64,000 nt of DNA from Methylotenera sp. G11 (GTDB lineage Bacteria; Pseudomonadota; Gammaproteobacteria; Burkholderiales; Methylophilaceae). Of the stretch, positions 10,240-18,540 are shown in pieces. The notes under the pieces were generated by a model. It saw nothing but the letters and a program-made list of their open reading frames with translations. It was not told the origin of the DNA and did no database searches. Location: assembly GCF_000799735.1 (NCBI RefSeq), contig NZ_JUHH01000001.1:2481100-2545099 (forward strand). Reading direction: 5' to 3'. The number at the start of each line of letters is the position of its first letter. Position 1 is the stretch's first letter. Both the position numbers and the translations under genes were made by a program.

Positions 10240-10273
10240 TATTCATGAAACTGTCATAAAGCTTGCCTATATT
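10240..10273 (+). promoter_or_regulatory. PhoB-box promoter upstream of the GT4 glycosyltransferase
   Basis: TATTCATGAAA then CTGTCATAAAG (second unit a perfect CTGTCAT core) are 11-base direct units, with another CTGTCAT at 10234. Ten bases after the last CTGTCAT comes TATATT (10268-10273), the same Pho-box to -10 distance as the E. coli pstS promoter. No -35 hexamer is needed in that class. Confidence 0.65.
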
Positions 10274-10303
10274 GGCTGTGTTAAATGGTGAGGCCAGGTT
10301 CGA

Positions 10304-11530
10304 ATGAAAATCCTATATATCTCAGATGTTTATTTCCCGCGTATCAATGGTGTTTCTACCTCCATACGTACTTTTGTTAAACAGATGCAAAGCCTGGGGC
10401 ATGAGGTGCATCTGATTGCGCCGGACTACGCGGCCGCTACCGAAGATGAGGGCTGGATCAAACGCATTCCCGCGCATAATATCTATTTCGATCCTGAAGA
10501 TAAATTAATGAAGTGGAGTGCGGCGATGCAGAAGTTGCCAGAGCTGCGCCGCGAAAACTACGACCTGATCCATGTGCATACGCCTTTTGTTGCGCATTAC
10601 CTGGGGCTCAGGCTTGCGCGCGAATTGAATGTGCCTTGCGTTGAAACCTACCATACCTTCTTTGAAGATTATCTGCATCATTACCTGCCGTGGATTCCAA
10701 AGCTGATGGCACGCGGTATTGCGCGCATGATTTCAAAACGGCAGTGCAATGCAGTGGATGCGATCGTTGCGCCATCAGCGCCAATGCTGAGCGTGCTGCG
10801 TGCGTATGGCGTAAAAGCGGCTGCTGAAGTGATCGCCACCGGGTTGCAGGAACATAGCTTCAAAGAGGCGGATGGAGAAGCTTTCAGGATCAAGTATGGC
10901 ATTCCCCTGGATCGTCCGATGTTATTGTTCGTCGGACGGGTGGCCTTTGAAAAGAATATCGGCTTTTTACTTGAAATGACGAAAGTGCTGCTTGAACGGC
11001 ATCCGCAAGCGCTGCTGGTGGTAGCCGGGCAAGGACCCGCCGAAAAAAGCCTGCATCAGCAGGCCAAAGCGCTGGCACTGGATAGCAATATAAAATTTAT
11101 CGGCTACCTTGACCGCAACACGGAGCTGAATGCGTGCTATCAGGCTGCCGATATATTCGTGTTCTCCTCAAAAAGCGAGACACAAGGATTGGTATTGCTT
11201 GAAGCCATGGCGCAAGGTACACCGGTGGTTGCGATTGCCGAACTGGGAACGGCTTCAATCCTGGTGGAAGGACAAGGCGCCTTGATCGCGCCGGACCATA
11301 TCGAAGGTTTTGCCGAGAAAGTGCACCAGCTGCTGAAATATCCGCAAGACCGCTATGAACTAGGCAAGGCGGCACTGGTTTATGCAAGCGAGAATTGGAC
11401 TGCAAAATTGCAGGCAGAGCGCATGCTGAATTTTTATCACCATCTTAAAAGCGGCCAGCAGGAGAATAAGCAGCAGATGCGGTTTGCGGCATCCCTGGCC
11501 AAGAGTAAGCAGGTGAACGTCGAGTTCTGA
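10304..11530 (+). CDS. GT4 family glycosyltransferase (probable glycolipid synthase)
   Basis: A retaining GT-B glycosyltransferase of 408 residues. The N-terminal Rossmann half starts ILYISDVYFPRINGVSTSIRTF with the acceptor-side YDLIHVHTPF and ETYHTFFEDYLHHYLP. The C-terminal half has LLFVGRVAFEKN and the family's E-x7-E (ETQGLVLLE) that binds the sugar nucleotide. Wording resembles bacterial enzymes that put glucose, mannose or uronic acid on diacylglycerol. The exact sugar cannot be read from sequence. The preceding PAP2 gene could supply diacylglycerol, and both carry Pho-box-like sites, so phosphate-controlled membrane lipid remodelling is the favoured reading (inference). Confidence 0.85.
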   Translation: MKILYISDVYFPRINGVSTSIRTFVKQMQSLGHEVHLIAPDYAAATEDEGWIKRIPAHNIYFDPEDKLMKWSAAMQKLPELRRENYDLIHVHTPFVAHYLGLRLARELNVPCVETYHTFFEDYLHHYLPWIPKLMARGIARMISKRQCNAVDAIVAPSAPMLSVLRAYGVKAAAEVIATGLQEHSFKEADGEAFRIKYGIPLDRPMLLFVGRVAFEKNIGFLLEMTKVLLERHPQALLVVAGQGPAEKSLHQQAKALALDSNIKFIGYLDRNTELNACYQAADIFVFSSKSETQGLVLLEAMAQGTPVVAIAELGTASILVEGQGALIAPDHIEGFAEKVHQLLKYPQDRYELGKAALVYASENWTAKLQAERMLNFYHHLKSGQQENKQQMRFAASLAKSKQVNVEF

Positions 11531-11635
11531 GCGTTCTGGCATCTGTAAACAGCTTCGCTTGTATAGTCTGCTCATAGGCGAGTATAGTGAACGTATCGAA
11601 GTCAATCGCTTTGGCACACGCGTAAGGAGGGAGTT

Positions 11636-12118
11636 ATGTCTGTCCATGTTCAGGCTATCAAGGCGCTCACGCCTGCTGATTACCTCATGATTGAAAAAGA
11701 ACATCGACTACTGGAGAAGTTCCTGACCGACCTCAGGGATGCCTGCGCTTGCAGCAAGCAGGAAAAACTGCCGGACTGCAGTCGTTGTGATTACGAAAAG
11801 CAGACCTCGTGCCAAGGGCGCCTGCCATCGTTCCTGTATTATGTGATTGACCTTGCGGCTGACCATTTTGATCATGAAGAAGCCATTATGTTAAAGCGGC
11901 CCCATGTGACGGAAGATTATGAGTATTACCGTATGCACAAGCTTGCCCATGCCGAGATCATGCATAAGCTGAATGCACTGGTCGATGAATGCTTTGCGCT
12001 GGATCGTGAGGCCAATACTGCCGAAATCTATATCCGTTTTTACCAAAAGCTTTCGAGCATGTTTGAAGAACATGACCGGTCTTTTGATGACCCTTTTATT
12101 CTATCGACTAAAACCTGA
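11636..12118 (+). CDS. Hemerythrin domain protein with inserted cysteine cluster
   Basis: A 160-residue four-helix hemerythrin-like protein, expected to bind a di-iron centre for sensing or handling O2 or NO. Candidate ligands are His23, His77 and Glu81 (HFDHEE), His101/His105 and His146 with Asp151 (HDRSFD). Between helices 1 and 2 it has an insert with five cysteines (Cys37, 39, 48, 51, 59) that could bind another metal or form a redox switch. A very strong ribosome binding site (AAGGAGGG) precedes the ATG, suggesting high expression. TTGTAT (11559) and TATAGT (11583), 18 bp apart, are a possible promoter. No partner gene identifies its role. Confidence 0.82.
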   Translation: MSVHVQAIKALTPADYLMIEKEHRLLEKFLTDLRDACACSKQEKLPDCSRCDYEKQTSCQGRLPSFLYYVIDLAADHFDHEEAIMLKRPHVTEDYEYYRMHKLAHAEIMHKLNALVDECFALDREANTAEIYIRFYQKLSSMFEEHDRSFDDPFILSTKT

Positions 12119-12151
12119 CACACGGCCCTGTAATTTAAGGATCAGGCTGCG

Positions 12152-13432
12152 CTAATTGAGGTTGCTCCAGGAGAGCGGGTCGAATGGCCGGCTCTGGCGC
12201 CTGAGTTCATAATATAAGCCGTTAGTTTCATTGCCGCCGCTATTGCCGACATAGGCAATCGCATCACCGCCGCGTACGCTGTCGCCGGCCTGTTTCAGAA
12301 TAGCCTGGTTATTGCCATACAGGCTCATATAGCCGTCACCGTGGTCTACGATAATCAGGTTGCCGAAACCCCTTAACCAGTCGGAAAAAACAACACGGCC
12401 ACTTGCCACAGACCTGACTTCCGCGCCTTCATTGGCTTTGATGAACAGGCCTTTCCATGAAATGCCGCTATCCGCACGGTTGGCGCCAAACCTGTTAGTC
12501 ACATCGCCGCGCACCGGCAGCCTGAGTTTGCCTTTGAGGGCAGCAAAGTTGATGCCGGACAAAGCGTCAGTAGGCAATGCGTCGTTGCTTGCCACGACTT
12601 GATTGGCGGGCGTGCTGCTTTCACTGGAAGCCGTTGCAGGCGATGGGCTGTTTTTCCTGGCCTGGCTGTTCCTGGCAGGTTTTGGTTTGGCCGGAACGAT
12701 CTTAGCCAGGCGTTCAACCAGTTGAGCCAGCCGTTTTTCGTCGCGGCTCAACTTTTTGATTTCATCGCGCTGGCTCGCGATCTGCTGCGAAAGTGATTTA
12801 ACCACTTTTGATTTTTCTGATTTCTGTTGCTGAAGCTCGCGGCGCTCTTCGATCTGCCTGTTCTTGAGTTCAGCGACTTCCTGCAAGGCGGCAGCGGTTT
12901 CTTCATTAAGCCTGCTGATCTTTGTCAGGTTGTCCTGCATCTGTCTGATGGTTTCAGCGCGTGTTTTTGCGATATATGAAAAATAGTGCACGTCGCGTGC
13001 GATCTGGCTGGGCTTTTCACTTTGCAGAATCATACGCAGATAGCTTTGCTGGCCATATACATATTGCTGGTAAAGTTGGCCGCTCAGTAATTTCTGTTGC
13101 TGTGCCAGCGCCTGGTTGGTAGCATTTGAGTCAGCCTGCAGGTTGTTCAGCAGCTTCTTGTTTTCCTGCTGGCGCTGATTGATTTCATAGAGTTTCTTAT
13201 TGGCCTCGCTAATGGCAATTTCACTTTCCTTCAAGGCGTCGGCAGCGTCTTTGTGCGCCTCCTGTGAGCTGTTAAGCTCTTTTTTGAGTGATTCCAGGCG
13301 TTCATGCACATCGCTTAATGCGCGCTTGGTCTGTTCAGGTTTCTTTTCTGCCATCGTCAGCGGCGCATACAGCAGGGCTGCGGCCATCAAGGTCGCACAG
13401 GCTGCTGCTTGTAACAGAGGGTATCGCTTCAT
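12152..13432 (-). CDS. envC: EnvC-like murein hydrolase activator (degenerate M23 domain)
   Basis: A periplasmic protein of 426 residues: a signal peptide (about 1-28), a long coiled coil (about 30-260), a Pro/Ser/Ala linker, then an M23/LytM-type domain (about 310-425). The catalytic pattern is lost: the first His/Asp motif is replaced around SGISWKGLFI, the HxH motif reads SLYGNNQ, and the last reads GLYYELRR. This matches EnvC, which has no hydrolase activity of its own and activates amidases at the septum, rather than an active endopeptidase. It lies 33 bp downstream of gpmI in the same direction, a common pairing. Confidence 0.85.
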   Translation of the reverse strand: MKRYPLLQAAACATLMAAALLYAPLTMAEKKPEQTKRALSDVHERLESLKKELNSSQEAHKDAADALKESEIAISEANKKLYEINQRQQENKKLLNNLQADSNATNQALAQQQKLLSGQLYQQYVYGQQSYLRMILQSEKPSQIARDVHYFSYIAKTRAETIRQMQDNLTKISRLNEETAAALQEVAELKNRQIEERRELQQQKSEKSKVVKSLSQQIASQRDEIKKLSRDEKRLAQLVERLAKIVPAKPKPARNSQARKNSPSPATASSESSTPANQVVASNDALPTDALSGINFAALKGKLRLPVRGDVTNRFGANRADSGISWKGLFIKANEGAEVRSVASGRVVFSDWLRGFGNLIIVDHGDGYMSLYGNNQAILKQAGDSVRGGDAIAYVGNSGGNETNGLYYELRRQSRPFDPLSWSNLN

Positions 13433-13465
13433 TGTGATTGGTATTGTGAATCGCCCGGCTTGGAA

Positions 13466-15019
13466 TCAGTTTTTGAGCTGTAACAGATTCTTGCCCGTCA
13501 TTTCGGCTGGCTGGCTCAGTCCCATCATGTGCAGCAGGGTGGGGGCAAGGTCAGATAATGCGCCGTTGTCATTCAGGACGGCTTTCCTGCCGATGTACAT
13601 GAGCGGGACAAGGTTGGTGGTGTGCTGGGTGTGTGGCTGGTGGTTGGCAGGGTCATACATCTGCTCTGCATTGCCGTGGTCTGCCGTGATCAGCACTTCG
13701 CCGCCTATGCTCTGCATTGCATTCACTACGCGGCCGATGCAGGTATCCAGCGCTTCAACCGCAGCGGTGGCCGCTTTCAGGTTGCCGGAATGGCCCACCA
13801 TGTCGCAATTGGCATAGTTGCAGATGATGGCATTGTACTTTTTGCTGAGGATGGCTTCCTCAAGTCTGTCGGTTACCTCAAACGCGCTCATTTCCGGCTG
13901 CAGGTCATAGGTCTCGACTTTGGGCGACGGCACCAGGATCCTGTCTTCACCCTCAAACACGGTTTCTTCGCCGCCGTTAAAGAAAAACGTGACGTGCGGG
14001 TATTTCTCGGTTTCCGCAATGCGCAGCTGCGTCAGCCCTGACGTCGATAAATATTCACCGAAGGTGTTGCTGACCTGCTGTGGCGGAAAGATGACAGTGG
14101 CTTTAGTCTCTTTTTTGTCATACATGGTCAGTGTGAAGTAACCCGCCAGTTTAGGTACATGGCGGCGGTGAAATCCGTCAAACTCTTCCGCCAGCAGTGC
14201 ATGCGTGAGCTGGCGTGCGCGGTCGGAGCGGAAATTCATGAATACAACTACATCGCCGTCTTCCAGTTTTACCGGTGCTTCGCCCGGCTTGCGGATAGCT
14301 GTCGTCTTGACAAATTCATCATTCTCGCCGCGTGCGTAAGCGTCCTGCAGGCCTTTGGCTGCGGTTTCTGCCGTGAACTCGCCTTCACCTTCCGTAAAGA
14401 GCTTGTAGGCAGCCTCGACACGCGGCCAGCGTTTATCGCGGTCCATGCCGAAAAAGCGGCCGCTGATAGAAGCGATTTTTGCCGTGCCAGATTTTCTGCA
14501 CTGTTGTTCCAGCGCATCGATAAACGGTGCTGCGCTGACCGGAGGGGTGTCGCGTCCGTCAAGGAATGCATGAACGTAGATTTTATCAAGCCCGAGCCTT
14601 GCCGCCATTTCTACCATTGCATATATGTGATCCTGATGGCTATGTACACCACCATCTGACAGCAGGCCGAAGATATGCAAAGATTTATGATTGTTCTTGA
14701 TGGCGAGGAGGGCTGCCTTCAGTTCGGGATGCTCAAAGAACTCGCCGCTTGCAATGCTGTTGTTGATACGCTCAAAGTCCTGAAACACGATGCGTCCGGC
14801 ACCGATATTGAGGTGGCCGACTTCCGAGTTGCCCATCTGCCCATCCGGCAGGCCAACATAATGTTCCGAGGCGTTGATCAGTGTGTGCGGAAAATTATTC
14901 CATAATGCATCCAGGTTCGGTTTTCTGGCCTGGGCAATCGCGTTGTCTTTAATTTCCTCACGGTAACCGAAGCCATCTAAAATGAGCAGACATACTGGAG
15001 TAGTATTTGTGGGTGACAT
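13466..15019 (-). CDS. gpmI: 2,3-bisphosphoglycerate-independent phosphoglycerate mutase
   Basis: Interconverts 3- and 2-phosphoglycerate using two Mn ions. The 517 residues match GpmI: N-terminal LLILDGFGYRE, the phosphorylated serine in GQMGNSEVGHLNIGAGR (Ser65), GVHSHQDH, FLDGRDTPP, NYANCDMVGHSGN and TADHGNAEQM, which provide the metal ligands. The ATG at 15019 is divergent from the rhodanese gene, with 166 bp between them for both promoters. It probably leads an operon with envC. Confidence 0.97.
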   Translation of the reverse strand: MSPTNTTPVCLLILDGFGYREEIKDNAIAQARKPNLDALWNNFPHTLINASEHYVGLPDGQMGNSEVGHLNIGAGRIVFQDFERINNSIASGEFFEHPELKAALLAIKNNHKSLHIFGLLSDGGVHSHQDHIYAMVEMAARLGLDKIYVHAFLDGRDTPPVSAAPFIDALEQQCRKSGTAKIASISGRFFGMDRDKRWPRVEAAYKLFTEGEGEFTAETAAKGLQDAYARGENDEFVKTTAIRKPGEAPVKLEDGDVVVFMNFRSDRARQLTHALLAEEFDGFHRRHVPKLAGYFTLTMYDKKETKATVIFPPQQVSNTFGEYLSTSGLTQLRIAETEKYPHVTFFFNGGEETVFEGEDRILVPSPKVETYDLQPEMSAFEVTDRLEEAILSKKYNAIICNYANCDMVGHSGNLKAATAAVEALDTCIGRVVNAMQSIGGEVLITADHGNAEQMYDPANHQPHTQHTTNLVPLMYIGRKAVLNDNGALSDLAPTLLHMMGLSQPAEMTGKNLLQLKN

Positions 15020-15185
15020 AGTGTTCGCCTTGACAATTCATCATATAATTTATGGTCGTATACCCACTATTTTAGCCTAATTACACGTAAAATCTGACTA
15101 TAAATTTTTAGTGTGATTATGAGTGTGACCATGATCTGGCTGATGCGTTATACGTACATGTGATTCAAATATTGAAAGGTGTTAA

Positions 15186-15599
15186 GTGGAATTTTTTAAA
15201 GAAAATGTTTTATTGATCGGTCTGGCTCTGGGCTCTGGCATGATGCTGTTGCTGCCGTCATTCAAAAAAGGCGCAGGCGGGGCGCTGAACCTGAGCACGG
15301 CTGAAGCGATCAACCTGATTAACCGTAACCACGCACTGGTGCTCGACGTGCGCAATGATGCCGAATTTGCAAGCGGGCATATTGTAGACGCCAAGCACAT
15401 TCCCTTGGATAAACTCGCAGAACGCCTGACAGAGTTAAATAAATATAAAGACAAACCGATACTGGTGAATTGCCAGCGTGGTGCGCGCTCAGCCAAAGCC
15501 TGCGAGATCCTGCGCAAAGCCGAATTTAAGCAGGTGAATAACCTGCAAGGCGGCCTGGATGCATGGCTTACGGCCAAGTTACCTGTGGTAAAGACGTAA
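15186..15599 (+). CDS. Membrane-anchored rhodanese-like protein
   Basis: 137 residues: one N-terminal membrane segment (about 7-23), then a single rhodanese domain. The active-site loop is NCQRGARSAKAC, with cysteine at the expected nucleophile position, and the preceding AxVLDVRNDAEFASGHI motif is typical. It probably handles persulfide sulfur at the inner membrane; the acceptor is unknown. The start is GTG after a GGTGTTAA stretch. It is followed two bases later by grxC, then secB and gpsA, a conserved proteobacterial cluster. Confidence 0.88.
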   Translation: MEFFKENVLLIGLALGSGMMLLLPSFKKGAGGALNLSTAEAINLINRNHALVLDVRNDAEFASGHIVDAKHIPLDKLAERLTELNKYKDKPILVNCQRGARSAKACEILRKAEFKQVNNLQGGLDAWLTAKLPVVKT

Positions 15600-15601
15600 T
15601 C

Positions 15602-15856
15602 ATGGCCAATATTCTCATGTATACCTCGGCAGTATGCCCTTACTGCATGAATGCAGAACGTTTGCTGGCCAGTAAAGGCGTCAGGGAGATCAATAAGGTG
15701 CGCGTAGACCTGGAGCCTGAAAAGCGCAGTGAAATGATGGAGAGGACCGGACGCCGTACCGTGCCGCAGATTTTCATTGATGATCGCCATATCGGCGGCT
15801 TTGATGATTTGCGTGCGCTGGATCTGGCGGGCGGGCTGGATCCGCTGTTGGCTTAA
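15602..15856 (+). CDS. grxC: Glutaredoxin 3
   Basis: 84-residue glutathione-dependent disulfide oxidoreductase of the cytoplasm. The dithiol site CPYC is at about residues 12-15, with the cis-proline in TVPQIFID and the glutathione-binding GGFDDLRAL. An in-frame extension begins inside the rhodanese gene, but the family starts at the ATG at 15602, just after the rhodanese stop, so translational coupling is likely. Confidence 0.96.
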   Translation: MANILMYTSAVCPYCMNAERLLASKGVREINKVRVDLEPEKRSEMMERTGRRTVPQIFIDDRHIGGFDDLRALDLAGGLDPLLA

Positions 15857-15962
15857 TGCAGCCAAGTCAAGGACTGCTGAGTAAAGTCTGCTAAAATAGC
15901 GGCTGATTTTTTGGCGGTTTACTCATTAACCTATTCAATTAACATTTTTTAAGTAGAAAATC

Positions 15963-16430
15963 ATGGCACAAGAAGATAACAACGCAGCACAGGAACAAGC
16001 ACAGCAACCAGGTTTCAGTATCGAGAAGATTTACGTTAAGGATGTTTCTTTAGAGATTCCTCACGCGCCACAAATTTTCACGGATCGCACTCAACCTCAG
16101 GTCAGCATTGAACTGGGCAATTTCGCACAGCAAATCGAAGAAAATGTATTCGAAGTTGCAATCAAAGTGACTGTGACTTCAAAAATCGCCGATAAAACGG
16201 TATTTCTGGTAGAAGTGACACAAGCAGGTATTTTCCAGATCAGCAATGTGCCGGCGGAAAATATTGAATTGATCGTTGGCATCACCTGCCCGAATATCCT
16301 GTTCCCATATGCACGTGAAAGCGTATCCGACCTGATCGTGCGCGCAGGCTTCCAGCCGGTGCTGCTGAACCCGATCAATTTTGAAGCGTTATTTGCCCAG
16401 CAAAAACAGCAACAGGCTGCGCAGGCTTAA
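15963..16430 (+). CDS. secB: Protein-export chaperone SecB
   Basis: Homotetrameric chaperone that keeps preproteins unfolded and hands them to SecA. The 155 residues carry the characteristic IYVKDVSLEIPHAPQIF, VLVEVTQAGIFQI-like core and CPNILFPYARESVSDLIVRAGFQPVLLNPINFEALF. The N-terminus is acidic and Gln-rich, as usual. It lies between grxC and an SH3-domain gene in the grxC-secB-gpsA cluster. Confidence 0.98.
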   Translation: MAQEDNNAAQEQAQQPGFSIEKIYVKDVSLEIPHAPQIFTDRTQPQVSIELGNFAQQIEENVFEVAIKVTVTSKIADKTVFLVEVTQAGIFQISNVPAENIELIVGITCPNILFPYARESVSDLIVRAGFQPVLLNPINFEALFAQQKQQQAAQA

Positions 16431-16450
16431 GCAGTTCGGCACTCCGGATC

Positions 16451-16909
16451 ATGTTTCATTTTGGCGCAAGATCTATAACCGTACTCATCACTCTGATGCT
16501 GACGCCCTTGCTGGCGGAGGCATTGGAGTTTAAATCAGTCGCGGTGCCCAAAGCCGTACTCTACGATGCGCCTTCAGCTTCGGCAAAGAAAATCCTGCTA
16601 CTTAGCCAGAACTATCCTGTTGAAGTTATCGTAAATCTCGGTGAATGGCTGAAAGTGCGTGATGCACAGGGCGCTATCAGCTGGGTAGAGGCCAAGCAGT
16701 TGTCCGACAGGCGAACTGTGATGGTGATCACCGCCAATGCTGAAATAAGGTCGGGTGCCGATGTTGCATCGAATTTACTTGCTACCGTAGACAAAGATGT
16801 CGTGCTGGAAATCGCCGACACCAAGCTTACTAATGGCTGGCTTAAAATTAAGCATCGTGATGGTATTACGGGGTTTGTTTTAATATCCTCGGTATGGGGA
16901 TTTAATTAG
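16451..16909 (+). CDS. Exported SH3-domain protein
   Basis: 152 residues with a signal peptide (about 1-25, ending LLAEALE) and two bacterial SH3-like repeats: one starting KAVLYDAPSASAKKI with GEWLKVRDAQGAISWVEA, the second AEIRSGADVASNLLATV with GWLKIKHRDGITGFV. Such proteins bind cell wall or act as periplasmic scaffolds; no enzyme domain is present. It sits between secB and gpsA and fits the family commonly found there. A defined function is not known to me. Confidence 0.85.
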   Translation: MFHFGARSITVLITLMLTPLLAEALEFKSVAVPKAVLYDAPSASAKKILLLSQNYPVEVIVNLGEWLKVRDAQGAISWVEAKQLSDRRTVMVITANAEIRSGADVASNLLATVDKDVVLEIADTKLTNGWLKIKHRDGITGFVLISSVWGFN

Positions 16910-16923
16910 ATGGGCGCTTCTAG

Positions 16924-17964
16924 ATGGTAACTGATTCAAAGGTTAAAACTCAGGCGGGTTTAAAAACTACGGATGCAAAAATTGCGGTACTCGGTGCCGG
17001 TGCCTGGGGTACGGCGCTCGCAATGAACCTGAGTCAGCGTCACCGTGTATCGCTATGGGCGCGTAATGCCGGCCATGTGTCCGGTATGCGCAAGGCGCGG
17101 GCAAACCCTTTATACCTCGGTGATTTTAAATTCAATGATCAGCTGTCGGTTGAAGATGATTTGCAGGCGGCGCTGGATGGTGCGGATCTGATCTTGTCCG
17201 TAGTGCCTACCGCGGGCTTTCGCGGCATCTTGAAAGACATCACGGCGCTGGGCTCTGACTTGCCGATTATCTGGGCACACAAAGGCCTGGAACCCGGTTC
17301 TGCCAAGCTGCCATATGAGGTGGCGCTGGAAGAGCTGGGCAGCACGCAGCGGTGGGGGGCGTTATCTGGTCCCAGTTTCGCCGCTGAGCTGGTGCGCGGC
17401 TTGCCGACTGCAGTCACGCTGGCGGCCAATAATCAGGAATTCTCCAATGAAGCTGCACAGCTGATTCACGGCGCCAACCTGCGTGTTTATAACACGACCG
17501 ATGTTGTTGGCGTATCGGTAGGCGGTGCAGTTAAGAATGTGATGGCGATTGCCGCCGGTATTTCCGATGGCATGGGCTTCGGCAACAATGCGCGCGCTGC
17601 CATGATTACACGGGGGCTGGCTGAAATGACGCGCTTCGGTGTGGCTTTGGGTGCGTCTGCCGAAACGTTCATGGGGCTGGCAGGGGTTGGTGACCTGATA
17701 CTGACCTGTACCGGCCAGTATTCAAGAAACCGTGAAGTCGGTTTGCAGCTTGCCAGCGGCAAAAGCCTGGCTGATATCCTGCAAGGCCTGGGACATGTGG
17801 CAGAAGGCGTGAACACCGCGCGGGAAGTCATGCGCCGTGCAGAAAGCCTTGGTGTGGATATGCCGATCACTTTTGAGGTGAATCAGGCATTGACGCATGG
17901 CAAGAGTGCGCAGGATGCTGTGATGGATCTGCTGGGGCGAGACCAAAAGCCTGAGGGTGTTTGA
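16924..17964 (+). CDS. gpsA: Glycerol-3-phosphate dehydrogenase [NAD(P)+]
   Basis: Reduces dihydroxyacetone phosphate to sn-glycerol-3-phosphate, the backbone for phospholipids. The nucleotide motif is IAVLGAGAWGTALA (about residues 20-33). The catalytic region VGGAVKNVMAIAAGISDGMGFGNNARAAM and GLAGVGDLILTC are intact. At 346 residues it is slightly longer than usual because of about 18 extra N-terminal residues before the Rossmann fold; a later start is possible but no better site is evident. It is last in the rhodanese-grxC-secB cluster. Confidence 0.96.
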   Translation: MVTDSKVKTQAGLKTTDAKIAVLGAGAWGTALAMNLSQRHRVSLWARNAGHVSGMRKARANPLYLGDFKFNDQLSVEDDLQAALDGADLILSVVPTAGFRGILKDITALGSDLPIIWAHKGLEPGSAKLPYEVALEELGSTQRWGALSGPSFAAELVRGLPTAVTLAANNQEFSNEAAQLIHGANLRVYNTTDVVGVSVGGAVKNVMAIAAGISDGMGFGNNARAAMITRGLAEMTRFGVALGASAETFMGLAGVGDLILTCTGQYSRNREVGLQLASGKSLADILQGLGHVAEGVNTAREVMRRAESLGVDMPITFEVNQALTHGKSAQDAVMDLLGRDQKPEGV

Positions 17965-17997
17965 TTTGATTGTATGACTCCAATTTGTTTCACGCCT

Positions 17998-18156
17998 AAA
18001 TCCCCCTCACTCCCCCTTTTATAAAGGGGGAAGTCTTTTTGGGTGGTAGTCTAGCTTTGCTTAATTACTTTGATAATTTTGTAAATCTGTCAAAAACAGA
18101 ATTAGTGGCGAGAGATAGTCTTCCCCCTTTGTAAAAAGGGGGAGTGAGGGGGATTT
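17998..18156. mobile_element. Palindromic C-rich element 1 (MITE-like), downstream of DUF559 gene
   Basis: Two inverted copies (17998-18033 and 18120-18156) of a 36-37-bp unit, AAATCCCCCTCACTCCCCC...GGGGGAAG, enclose an 86-bp AT-rich spacer. Each arm is itself palindromic (TCCCCCTTT/AAAGGGGGA). The outer arms pair almost perfectly, so the whole 159 bp can fold into one long hairpin. The DUF559 stop codon touches the right end. No terminal target duplication is obvious. Confidence 0.75.
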
Positions 18157-18517
18157 AAGATTTTCTCTTACCCGCCACCTCATTGATCACCTCCAACACC
18201 GCCGGCATTTCCAGTAGCACTTGTCGGTTATCAAACCTAAGCACCTGTAAGCCTGCATTTGCTAAATCAATATCTCGCTTTTGGTCATTAACTAAATGCG
18301 TAGTTTCAAAGTGCTGGCTTCCATCCAGCTCAATCACCAGCTTTACCGCAGGGCAGTAAAAATCCACGATATAAGACAGTAAAGGCTTTTGACGGTAGAA
18401 CTGCAAGCCTTGAATTTGTTTGCGGCGGAGTCGGTGCCAGAGTGCCTGCTCAGCATCTGTCATGTTGAATCTGAGGGTGCGGGATAAGGGTTTAAGCTGT
18501 TGCTTGTAATGTTCCAA
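18155..18517 (-). CDS. DUF559 endonuclease-like protein, framed by palindromic elements
   Basis: A 120-residue protein of the DUF559 group, related to very-short-patch-repair (Vsr-like) PD-(D/E)xK nucleases. The core YIVDFYCPAVKLVIELDGSQH carries the probable metal ligands Asp52, Glu63 and Asp65. An N-terminal helical region (ALWHRLRRKQIQGLQFYRQ) is typical. The start is TTG without a clear ribosome binding site. The stop TAA overlaps the edge of element 1, and element 2 begins 24 bp upstream of the start, so the gene fills the whole interval between two MITE-like elements. It may be the enzyme that moves or maintains them (inference). Confidence 0.82.
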   Translation of the reverse strand: MEHYKQQLKPLSRTLRFNMTDAEQALWHRLRRKQIQGLQFYRQKPLLSYIVDFYCPAVKLVIELDGSQHFETTHLVNDQKRDIDLANAGLQVLRFDNRQVLLEMPAVLEVINEVAGKRKS

Positions 18518-18540
18518 TTTTTAAACGCCCTGTAAATTTC

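Noticed and set aside
12152..13432. Active M23 endopeptidase
   Set aside because: The catalytic His and Asp motifs are replaced (YGNNQ, LYYEL), so an EnvC-like activator fits better.
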